Origin: Parelaphostrongylus tenuis
Lineage: Eukaryota > Nematoda > Chromadorea > Rhabditida > Metastrongylidae
Length of the DNA: 64,000 nucleotides
NCBI GenBank assembly: GCA_019055375.1
Contig: JAHQIW010005416.1
Span: 1-64,000, forward strand
Direction of reading: 5' to 3'
Shown here: positions 52,921-63,282 of the stretch, one piece after another
Numbering within the stretch: the stretch's first letter is position 1
Layout: each line of letters starts with the position of its first letter
Position numbers and translations under genes: made by a program
Notes under the pieces: model-generated
The model's input: the letters and a program-made list of their open reading frames with translations, nothing else
Told to the model about the DNA's origin: nothing
Database searches by the model: none

Positions 52921-55900
52921 CGTCCCTCAGCATGGGAGTGGTAAGTGACTTATATATCAAGCGTGGACATGACGAATTTCTTTCCGAATCCTGTACAAAT
53001 CATAGTGGCTTGTAGGTGACTGAGAATTTCCTCTTGTGGGAATAATTTTGTTGCTTCTTTCATCGTCAGTAGTCTTTGTTGCTCTGCCTGTACATGTCAG
53101 TCAATTGATTGGGGGTGATATAATGCAGTTCTGACAATGACAACAATCAGCTGAGTATACTAGTAACCTATTAGTACGAGTTCCTGTTTAACGACCTATT
53201 TGGTGACTCATCAGAGCCAATACCAATCGTGGAGGACATTGGAAAATATTGATCTCATCATTGTTTGAAAAGCTTTTCAGCTGGTTAGTCAACAAAAAGC
53301 TCTACAAATAAGTACAGTTTTTGAGCTGAAACATATACTAGCATTTTTGATGTCATATTCTACTTCATCAACATATTTTCGAAGACACGCAGCTCGCAAA
53401 ATTACAGCTTAAGGCAAACCTGTTTTCCCGTATCCGCTATGAGTTATACGTATTTTATATATGTCCGAAATTCCCTCAAGTCAGATACGTCTTGGTACTT
53501 CTTTCATCGACAGAACTCTCTGTTAGTGTTTGTGTATAGGAGTAACCGACCCGTCTGACTTATGAAGACTAGCAAACTTGCCCTAGTGATTGTTTTTTTT
53601 TCTTTAATTGGTGATTCCTTAGGAACTGCTTTCTAAATCATGCCTAGTACAACATCTATGATGGGAGACTATTGATTCAACATCTAATGAACAACTCTCA
53701 GCGGCGATGAATTTCTAGATCTCTGAGGCTTGATTTTCGCAATTTTCGTGAATCTCATGTTTTGAATCCCAAGATAAACATCATGATTTTGCGTTTTTCA
53801 ATGTGTTGATAACATGTGCACTGGCTGTCGCTCCGGATTGTGAAAGTTCCAGAGATTAGGCTTTTTGAGCACTAGACTGTCAAGGTAATCAAAGTAAAAC
53901 TAGTCAAAAAGTAGGTAACCAAATCTGGAATGAAACTTGGAGCATACTGTCAAAACTATAGAGAGCACTTTTACTAAATCTCTCATTTCTCAACCCTCAT
54001 ATGTTCCACTTGTCGAATAATTATTCGGCTCCAGTCTCATACGAGATAAACTGTATTTGTTATAATTCCCAAGATCGGCTATCTATCAACCTCGGTATTC
54101 TTAAATAATTCCTTGTTTTCCTTTTTTACCAAACACAAGGTTTTCATTGTACAGTTTCATCGTATAGCTTCACGTATCGCGTACTTTCCACCTGACTAAC
54201 TATCATATAGGTGACCGCCTCAGCGAACGTTTGCATTCTCCTATAGTCCACTTAACAAGTCTTTTCGCCTATTGATAGTTCTTTCAATCTATGAGCGACC
54301 CATTTAATCTCTATTCGTTTCACGGTCGATCTATATTCTATTGAATGTCGCAGATAGACTTAAAATCTGGGCATTTTGCTTGGCCGTGGTACTCTATGGT
54401 TGTTTGTATAGGATTTTCGACGTGATTGAAATAGCACCCCACTTCGTGCTGGTGATACTGCGTTGGGAAGACCGCTTGAGTCGAAAAGGTATGTTTGAAG
54501 TTACCATCCATTAGTTTCTCAGGATGGCCCAAGTGTGGCCGAACTTATTCCCTTCTGTATCCTTCTTCTCTGATGTCGTTATCCATGCTCATTCAACATA
54601 AAACGTACCATCAGTCAATACCATTTGTCCATTAGTGCACCAAGTATTCATATTTACCTGCGTTGTTTCCTTAAATTTATTTACGGCTACATCTTCTTGT
54701 CGTTGCTTTGAGCCCCTTGAGCATCGTCCTGCTTAACTGTTAACTAAGAAGAAGTGTTCGCTTCAAATTTAACTCGAACTCGCCATGAATTCGTATGCTC
54801 TCGTCTCAGTTCGTTTAACACATAAAGTCTAGATGCACTGAGTGCAATTGTATCCCAAGAGAGTTGGGAATTAACGCAGACAAAATGCATAGATTCCAAT
54901 AATTTTTCTTTCCTAAGGTTTATTAGCCGCGCAGAGATCTTTGTGCTGCACATTTAGTAATGAGTCAATGTCCATCTATAACAGATGTTGCGCCAAGCCA
55001 TGAAAGCTTTCCATACTCTTACAAAAATCTATACATGCAAGTTTATTTCATGGAACTGCTGCTGATAAAGAGACTACCCACCACAGAGAATGTCACTACT
55101 AAAAAAGGCATGGAAATATTCATACATGAACACTGCAATTCGACACTAAGAGTACGTTTTGGCCATTAGAAAATGATAAATCATAGATCAGAGAGATGCG
55201 TCCATTTTTCAACCCTATATTTTTTATAGTCCTCACATTTTATTACCACAATCTTTTGCTGATGTTTTATCCAATATTAATTCCAGAATCCAAGATATGC
55301 ATATCCTACGTATGACCGATGCTTTTTGCCCTAGAATTTGCACTTCTCACCAACGAAAGCTTATTTTTCTTTTTCACTACTATTCAAATTTCGACAGCAA
55401 AGTATTGTACTTCCATTTCCACTAATTTTGTTGCAGAAGACTGTTGCACATTTTTTTCTTGGAGTACTCGCCGAACACGAGTTCAGTAAAAAATCTTCAC
55501 TCATTCAATGTTTTGACGTCTTCGTTTTCTTTAAAGCCACCGTGCTTCGAGTTTCTTGTTCACAAACGTCCGTCTTTGCTATCCTATCCTACATATTGTC
55601 TTGTTCTCGATCAGCTGATACCGAATTCTCATGAAATGAAATTACAATAATGTCTTTTTTCGTCCTTCTATTCTAGCGCTATCACACCACCACATTTGCT
55701 CTTCTATCCACGGGAACTTCATTTAGTTGACATTATTGGAAAAGTCCTTCCTTTCCCTTTTACAAGTGGCAATAAGATGGATTTCTTTCTGCATGGAATT
55801 TCCAAAGTTCTCAATCAAATAAAACTCGTGTGGTGAATACTACTAGAGTAATATTTTCCTTCATCTTTGAATTGTTATTAAGTTAATTCACTACATGTAC

Positions 55901-55999
55901 AGCCACCTATAGAGGTTTCCAGTAGCAATATGCACAAATTTGCCTTATTGGAACTGCGCTACTTTGCCATTCACAGTATCTTCATCCTCACTTGGGTGC
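52921..55999. other. Unassigned DNA
   Basis: 3 kb with no confirmed gene. The minus-strand frame 54600-54338 is compositionally protein-like but unrecognised (see findings). Confidence 0.35.
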
Positions 56000-56215
56000 C
56001 GCATCCGAATGGTTGTGGTGCTTGTTACGGCGGGGCGCGGGGTCGATTCCCACCTTCAACACTCTCCAGTAGGCAATAGCAAAAGCGCTATGCAACACCA
56101 CAGCAAGGCTTTTCTCAGATTGCAAGGAGACGCACTCAACCATTATTCTACGACATTTAAGAAGAAGATGAAATAACAATTCGAATGCCAGAAGTAGTGG
56201 AATCCGCACAGTGAG
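56000..56215 (+). repeat. tRNA(Ser/Leu)-like SINE element (family 2)
   Basis: Head GGTGCCGCATCCGAATGGTTG, B box GGGTCGATTCCCACC, body GATTGCAAGGAGACGCACTC, end GAATGCCAGAAGTAGTGG and CCGCACAGTGAG. Confidence 0.7.
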
Positions 56216-56809
56216 AAAAAAATCACACCGCAAAGATGGATCAAAGTTGAATGATGGTAAAACTCATTATTTGTGGTTCTCAAGTGAGATATGCTGACGG
56301 AAGACAACGTGCGTTCTAAGAGCACGATAAACTCATCAAAACACATATTTTCTGTGTCTGTATATTCTATTAGTTTATTGATACATAATCTTTCTCGTCG
56401 GTCACACGTTTCACCGCCAATAAAGGATATCGAACAGCGTTTCAGTTCAACATTCCTCATAATTTGGGACGAAATCGGATCGCCATGCAAGTGCATAATT
56501 TGATTTCCCTTAATTTCTCACCTGTGGCGCTTCAATAATTCCCTCTCAAAGTTGTTGTAAGGCAGCACTGCTGGACCAGTCACCACTAATAGCATCATAA
56601 ACTTCGTCACGTTACTTTAGTTCACTTTATTTAGACTATTCAAGAGTAGGCAGAGAAGGTTTTTCAGTGTTCCTCATATCTTCAACTTTTTTAGTGTTAA
56701 ATCTATGGAGCAGTCAATGATTCTTTTCTCAGCAGTGTTCCCATTTCTCCTTCATGGAGTGATAAAGTAAATTCGCCTAAATGAATCTTCGAAGCATTAC
56801 GAAGCACAT
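56216..56809. other. Unassigned DNA
   Basis: Nothing recognised. Confidence 0.3.
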
Positions 56810-57235
56810 CTTTTGGGACCACATCGGGCCGATCACTGGGACTTGTTGCCAGCCGGAGAGACAATCAACGCCAAGCGCCACTGTGATCACCTAGACTAGT
56901 GCAATCGGGCCTTGCCACTTCGACGTCGCTGCAGTCTCATCCTGCTGCAAGACAACGCGTGGCTGCATGTCGCCAAACTGGAAAAGAGAAAGTTAACCAA
57001 TCTGGGGTGATGAGAGCTGCTGAATCATCCGCCGCGCAGTCCTGAATTGTCGTCGTCTGACCATCATCTCTTCCGGTCGCTGGAGCATTTCCTGAGCGAC
57101 AATAAATTCCGGGACATCAATCATTTGCATCGAGGATTGACAACTTTCCCTGATCCATGGATAACGACTTCTATGAGCACGGTACTTTACATGCTGTGAT
57201 GAGCAATTTTGATTTCTTCTGATCAATAAATTTGA
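56810..57235 (+). mobile_element. Mariner transposase C-terminal relic
   Basis: HWDLLPAGETINAK, LILLQDNAWLHVAKLEK (second catalytic Asp of the DNA.PH block), NHPPRSPELSSSDHHLFRSL (SPDLAPSDYHLF-like block, third Asp) and EHFLSDNKFRDINHL, the order of the mariner catalytic core. Stops interrupt it. The HTH half seen at 15137 and 18775 is absent here. Confidence 0.8.
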
Positions 57236-57449
57236 TGTTCAAAAGTTATGCGAAGACCTGATACTATCTCACTTACATGCCGGCATGATTTTTCTCTTGA
57301 TTCGTCACATAGTCATGCTCGCTATCAATGACAAAAACATTGAACAAGCATAGAAACCTGTTAACCATTGTATGGTATTGTCCATTATTGTTGAATATTG
57401 TATGAATCATCGTCCGTTTCTTCTATGTCCATCTTCAGTAGCATTATAA

Positions 57450-58620
57450 GTACTTTTTTTTTACTATCGGACAGGCAAATTTGAAGAGACCTTTCCTGCT
57501 GTACAAAGACTTCATGTTTTATGCGTGTCGAGCATTTCGCATCTATATTTTTACTAGACTTCTTCCTAAACTTTTACTAGCTGTTAAATAGCATAAGTCT
57601 CTTAGATTTCGAAAATGTTTTTTTTTTTCGTGAAAACTTTCTGACAGCGCTGTACTAGGAAGTAAAATTATGTTTCACTCGCATTGCGCGTTATCGCGCG
57701 TATTTTTCTCTAAACAGAGCTCTTTTCCTAGAATACTAGTTGTCGTTCGATAGCCTAACTCTCAAAATTTTGAAAATGTACTTGATTTTCACAGAGATCT
57801 CTGTACAGCAATGTAGCAGGGAAAATAAAACTATGTTTCACACGTGTCACGACTATCGCAATTATTTATTTGAAATTTTTTCTCCGCTCCGTGGAGAATT
57901 GTTTGTCCTATTGCTTGTACAGCTTAGGCTTTTAATTTTCTTCTTGAATCGGCAGATGGACCGCTATTAAGCCAGAGCCTAATCCTATGCAACAGAAATA
58001 TTTGAGTGTGTAGAGAAAATCTTAAAGTATCAAAGTCATATGTTAACCTGGAGTTTATTCGAAGTGCAGAAAAATCCTAACTTCAATAACGAAAATGGCA
58101 CTCCAAATGTGAATCGGCTATTGAATCACAGTCACTCAAATCTAACCGACAAGTAATACGCGACGTGTTTGAAACTCAAACTTATTTCCACTGCCACAGT
58201 GCAGTAAGACAATCACAATACAAGCATTTTGTTGAATCACCTAAACTTACATCATCAAATGGTTACTAATAGTCTAAGGAAAGGTCTCTGTACTGGGAGA
58301 ATTAGAGGTGTGAGAAACACATATCCATTTTCTTTGCTACAACTTCTGAAAAAAAATCTTCTAAAGAACGGATGTATTTTTTTGAAAGGAGATTTACGAT
58401 ATCGATCCGGTACTAATAATCTATGGGGGAGCTTTATCTTGCGAGACATAAACGCGATAAGGCGTGACACGTTTAGAACACAAATTTTTTTTTCGCTACA
58501 GCCCTGTAAGGAAGCCTTTTTGAAAAAGAAGTACATTTTTGAATTCTCTGAGGTTCAAACCTTGGAATGAGTATTTAAAGTTTTGCGGAGAATCTTTTTT
58601 TTTAGCAGAAATTCTTTTTC
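57450..58620. repeat. Unclassified interspersed repeat array (10-400 family)
   Basis: Several diverged units repeat the pattern ATAGCCTAAGTCT, GAAAATGTTTTTT, ACAGCGCTGTA and ATGTTTCACACGTG, in both senses. Confidence 0.45.
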
Positions 58621-59029
58621 GGAAGTGCCTGTCCGATAGCAGAAAACCACTACATTTTATTGCGTACAATGAGACGAGTCAACATTTTTTTGGTCGATGA
58701 ATAGAACGACCTAAATTTCAACCGTTCAAATAATGATTCACGTATTCGTGTGATTCATCATGACCAAAGTCCTTCCCTCTAAGTTATCCCGCCCTCTCCT
58801 TTAGAGCGTTTTCTTTTTTTGTTCTCTATGGGATTTCTGTACTTTTGAGATCGTGTGTATCCTTTACGATCTTCCATGTTTGTTCCATGTGAATCAAACG
58901 TTCACAACTTATGTGAAAGACTTATTCTCTTACAACCACATTACTGTCAGTCTTCGTTGAGGTTCATAGGGTGTGCAATTATATCTTGGCTATTGATAAT
59001 CAATCACAATTCATTTTTATTTGACCGCC

Positions 59030-59112
59030 TCTTATGGTGGTATGATGTTACAATAAACCCAATGATGTAGAGTGGACGCAAACGGTATTTGCACTTCACT
59101 CTACATCATATC
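59030..59112. repeat. Collapsed fold-back repeat end
   Basis: TGGTATGATGTTACAATAAACCCAATGATGTAGAGTG and CACTCTACATCAT form a short hairpin: the outer arms of the tRNA-like unit with the cloverleaf module lost. Confidence 0.55.
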
Positions 59113-59484
59113 TTGGCTTTTATATCCGGCGATTGTATAGGTGACGTCGGATCATTGAAGCATGCGGGATGAAAAAAGCCAACTTTTGGTAAGACTAACT
59201 GTACAAGCTTTAGTCATGTCGACATGCTACCAGTCGTTAAGTAAGCTGTAATGTATTGGAAGATCAAGTCGATGTTAAATATGTAGTACCACGTAGAAGA
59301 CACGGGTGGTAATGATTGTTGTGAGTAGTCAGACAACATGGAGGCTCGCGACCTTCGAATTTTTTATGGTAATCAACTTCGGGTGATCAAGTTCCTCCTG
59401 AATGATTGCACAGAACCATGCTTATATAGAAATTGACGCCGAACAGAAAATCACCGCAGGTTAGGTGATAAACGTCATTTTGAT

Positions 59485-59660
59485 GCTCACCGCGCGACGT
59501 CAAATCTCACTCAGCTGCTGTGATGGCGGCGTCAAGTCTCGTGGGAGAGCAGGCAGACAGCAGGACATGCGTGCACAGCCTGTCTGGCCGCTTGTCTGAC
59601 TGCGGCACAATGGCAGAACGACACCGCCTGCCTATCAACGCTGTTCCTCAAAGGGTTAAT
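59485..59660 (+). repeat. GC-rich interspersed repeat
   Basis: CGCGCGACGTCAAATCTCACTCAGCTGCTGTGATGGCGGCGTC to CAACGCTGTTCCTCAAAGGGTTAA; aligns end to end with 19975-20175. Confidence 0.6.
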
Positions 59661-59667
59661 AACAATA

Positions 59668-59880
59668 TAGGAGAGGCCGCAGCCAAGTGGTTGTGGTGGT
59701 CGTTGCGACGAGGTGCGAGGCTGACCCCCACCCCCAACACGCTCTCAGTCAATAACGAACACCGTCGCCAAGACATCTTCGAGATTGCAAGAGGACGTGC
59801 TCAACCAGCATTTTACGACATTCAAGAAGAGATCGGGAAACGAATTGAATGCCAGAAGTACTTAGATCCACACAGTTGAA
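59668..59880 (+). repeat. tRNA(Ser/Leu)-like SINE element (family 2)
   Basis: GAGGCCGCAGCCAAGTGGTTGTGGTGG head, GAGATTGCAAGAGGACGTGC body, GAATTGAATGCCAGAAGTACTT end. It directly follows the GC-rich repeat, 160 nt upstream of the transthyretin-like gene. Confidence 0.7.
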
Positions 59881-60036
59881 AAAAAGTGTGAGACTGATCA
59901 CATGAAGTAATAAACTAAAGAAATCAACCATAATAACGACAATAATTTTTCTGACACAATTTTGTTGCGTAGTGTAACGTGCGCTCTCTGTATTTTGTGT
60001 TCATAAGTTACGCTATTTGTAGTTTTCACCTCAATA

Positions 60037-62731
60037 ATGATTGACAGCGATATGTTCCAGATGCTATTGCTTGTGCTTTCTACTCTGATTCCTCTTTCTT
60101 TTGCTGGCAAAGAGTGCGTTTGGATATTAGGGCGTGTTCAATGCGAGCACGATCCCACAAAAAATCTCAACGTTGAGGTTAGTTTCAATTTCGACAGCTG
60201 TTAATTCAAAACCCTATTGATCGTCAATTTTGCATAGATATTTCGCTCTGGTTTTCAAAAGCACGCCATTGTGTTGAGCAATATTCATTCCTTGAAAAGT
60301 TCTCAGTGTCTATACTCCCGATTGAATACGAAAACAACCTCATTGACCGTTTATTGCGTGTAAACCTGATTACATTACTACTAGCTATCTAAGTGCATTG
60401 CAGTCTAATTAAAAGTGATCAAATTGTCCTGCCATTATCATAGAATTAGGTTTTGAACACGGCAAAGTTTCTATGAGGAAGTGCCTACATGTGGCTCAAA
60501 AAATTCGATAGCTGTCATTCGACATTCGTACAATCGAAGATAAGGTGCAAATCCTTTATCTTATTCATTTTGCAGCTCTTCAGAGAAAAATCATTCAATA
60601 ACTTGAATTTTGACGACTTTAACATCATGTTTTTCTTCTCAGAGTGCTGTAGCAGTAAACATGATTACGTTCCACACTCGACGCGCATTTTTTTTTTGTT
60701 CAGTTAATATTTGCGGATGGTCTTTCAACAGACTTTCAGAAATTGTTTGATAGCATTAATTTTGCCGATTCAGGACCTATTTTTGGTTCTCAAAAGATCT
60801 TCGTAAAGCATTACAAGAGCGAAATAAAGATTGCATCATACATACATAGGATTAGACTAAACTTTAAGCTCCATAGCGGGTATATTTAGCAATGCGAAAA
60901 CAAAAGCCCTGAACCCGTACAGTGTAGAACAAATTTTTTTTTTCAAATTTTACTTCTTTTTCTGTCTGTCCTACTGCTACTTTTATTTCCATTTACAAAC
61001 TGTGGAAATTCTTTGAAACCTAACAGAAAATTCTTGATGAAATGCTAAAATTTGCCCCTGGGGCGGTTATGAGATCGCACAATCGCGAAGCGCAATTCAA
61101 GAGACTCGATATGCGCGCCAAATTAGAAGCTCAATTTTATCTTCTCTGCTCCAGCGCAATAAGAAGCCTTTTACATAAGCAAAGTACAGTATCAAAATTA
61201 GTGAGATGTAAGCTATTAAGTGACTGCTAAAAGTCTGAAAAAAAGGAAACGTCTTTTTCTCGTCTTCCTTATGGAGCCAAAATCGAGATTTTTTCCATAA
61301 AAATTTTATTCGAACAGCTGACATTCGGCGATTTAGCCTTCTTCAGAGCCTGGAAGTATCAGTTTATCCACGGTCCAATCAGCCAATTACCTCCAATACT
61401 TCAGTAGAATTAGATACCAAATTTAGATTTCAATCATATCAAGCACAGAACAATCTTTGACACACTCACCGCTTTTCATGATTCGTCTCTAAAATTATCT
61501 ACCTGGAGACCACCAGACAGCGATCACACGGATGTCGTTGTACACCTTCTGCATCAAAATAACAGTCTTGTATACTACCTCAAATCACGTGTGATTGAGA
61601 GGCATTCCTCCCTTTGGTTCATGTTTGGAATGGAAATATTCATCTAAAACTCTTCTGAAATTTACGGGCTTATGTTTTATGTTCCTCTGCGAGGATGGTG
61701 ACTACTTCGAAATTATCTCCGTTATGCGTCTGTATCCTATGCAAGCCCAGCGGTGTTTTTGGTCTAAAGCTATCTTTGCCGTCTAGATGTACATTTCTGC
61801 GGGAACAAAGTGGCTCACCGCTTTTGCCGATATATTTTTCACCGCACGCTGTCTATGTATAATGCAAGGGTGCTAAAATGTGCTAACGGTACAGATGATG
61901 ATTGCGTGAGCATAAGCACAGTTTACTCAATTGCTTGTAAAGTGTGCGGCAAAAAATACATTGACAAAACGGGCAGGTTATTTCCTATCCTCCTAAAAGA
62001 TTACTTAGAATGGCAAGAATAACTCTAGTTCAAGTATCCTGTCGCACATGGACACAGATGCATAATGGAGTACATTTCGAAATAGAAGTCACCATTCTCG
62101 CACAATATCAAAATATCAGCGTGTAGGATTTTAGGAACGTTTTGGATAGATATCATCAGCTCAAGCATAGGCCTCAGGGAAAAATGCCTTGTAATCAGTC
62201 AATCGTGATATAAGACAACATATAAAACTCAATGCGGAAGATGCATGACGAGTCCATGTGATTTCTGTGGTCCTCCTATGAAAAACCCAGTAGAGGACTT
62301 ATGAAAAGTGGTGAGTATGTAGAAGGTCGTTTTGTGTTTGATGCGTAAAATCTAGGTTCAGTGTTTCCTTTTAATAAAGTATTGGAGGTGTTTGGCTTAG
62401 TGGACTGTAGACAACCTGATCTTTCCAGACGTTGAGAGAGACGAAAACCCCGAAGCGTCGTTTGTTTGGATACTATGTTATAAGAACCTCGTGCTTAGTT
62501 CAATAAGAAGAACAAGAAATCATTGAAGAATGCCGGAGTTAATTGATTGCCGGTTCTAGAAATTACTCCTATTACATTATGATTATCCTCAACAATAATA
62601 AAATCAGATTGCCGATTGCGTTAGTCTGAATTCTAACCCATAAAAATTTATTGAATGTGTTTGAAGATTCGAGTGTGGGATCGTGACGCTCCAGGACCAC
62701 TCAAGCTCATCGATCCGGACGATCTCATGGG
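60037..62731 (+). CDS. Transthyretin-like (TTL) family secreted protein, first two exons (3' part outside window)
   Basis: Nematode TTL proteins are small secreted beta-sandwich proteins; most have no proven ligand. Exon 1 (60037-60177) starts with three possible Met codons (60037, 60052, 60061), then a hydrophobic signal sequence MLLLVLSTLIPLSFAGKEC with likely cleavage near Ala-Gly. It continues CVWILGRVQCEHDP, where TTL proteins have a V.G...C strand. Exon 2 (62667-62731) reads IRVWDRDAPGPLKLIDPDDL, the typical charged WD..DP.DL segment, and ends in phase 2 at a GTAAGT donor. The 2.5-kb intron contains a head-to-head pair of Penelope-like fragments. A hammerhead-bearing repeat sits just inside the next intron. 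No exon 3 is visible before 64000, so the gene is cut by the window edge. The family call rests on motif recognition. Confidence 0.85.
61320..62490. mobile_element. Head-to-head pair of Penelope-like element 3' ends (transthyretin-like gene intron 1)
   Basis: 61320-61800 is minus sense: VTILAEEHKT-like block at about 61705-61670, then 3' UTR. 61800-62490 is plus sense: STVYSIACKVCGKKYIDKTG (GIY-YIG, with the G of YIG replaced by D), then HNGVHFEIEVTILAQYQ at 62060-62110. The 3' UTR runs to CCTGATCTTTCCAGACG near 62430. Neither copy includes reverse transcriptase. Confidence 0.78.
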
Positions 62732-62787
62732 GTAAGTAGCATCAATAGACTTGACTGTACATGAAGTCTGGTAAGGGATGTTGTACA

Positions 62788-62828
62788 GCTCGAGACACGT
62801 GTTGTCCTTGCAGACTCATCAGCCGGGC
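62788..62828 (-). ncRNA. Degenerate hammerhead ribozyme
   Basis: Left-arm partner of the intact motif at 63124. CUGAUGAG and stem II (GUC/GAC) are kept, but the GAAA core has lost two bases and one stem I pair is changed. Probably inactive. Confidence 0.7.
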
Positions 62829-63123
62829 AGAACCCGTCGTCTGTCGATCTTTTTATAGTCAGTTCTCTCGGTAGCCTTACACTCTTTAGAGAAAGTTATC
62901 GACGACGTACGCTTTACACTCTATGTCAAGTGAAACATTCACCTAACACAGAGTGTTGTGATAAAAGTACCAGCCAGCTAGCAATCGAGTGCGAAACACT
63001 CTGTGTTAGGTGAATGTTTTACTTGACATAGATTGTGAAGCGTACGTCGTCGACAACTCTCTATAAGAAGTGTAAGGCTCTCGAGAGAACTGACTGTAAA
63101 AAGATCGACAGACGACGGGTTCT

Positions 63124-63166
63124 GCCCGGCTGATGAGTCTGTAAGGACGAAACACGTGTCTCGGGC
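63124..63166 (+). ncRNA. Hammerhead ribozyme, type I, intact-looking
   Basis: 43 nt. Stem I GCCCGG (63124-63129) pairs with UCGGGC (63161-63166). Core CUGAUGA is at 63130-63136. Stem II is GUC-UGUAAG-GAC, followed by GAAA. Stem III is two pairs around ACGU, or a palindromic ACACGUGU that could pair in dimers. Predicted cleavage is after C63160. Beyond stem I, GGG and CCC blocks extend the helix past an internal loop, as in natural hammerheads with loop-loop contacts. It lies in the right arm of a palindromic repeat. Confidence 0.85.
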
Positions 63167-63282
63167 TGTACAAGAGCCCTTACCAGACCACATGACATGT
63201 TGGCTCAAATAATGATGAAAGGATATCTCGAAATTTGAGCGTGGTCTAAACAAAGCACTCGAGATAAAGGTGTACATGAAGT

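Larger units (their letters stand above)
62767..63270. repeat. Palindromic hammerhead-bearing element with 11-12 bp target-site duplication
   Basis: About 504 bp, two inverted arms around roughly 62950. Both arms carry a hammerhead, one per strand. TGTACATGAAG(T) occurs immediately before (62756-62767) and after (63271-63282). The left boundary CTGGTAAGG is the same as in the copy at 40298. The right end finishes GATAAAGG after an asymmetric tail absent from the left arm. The element sits in an intron of the transthyretin-like gene. Confidence 0.8.
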
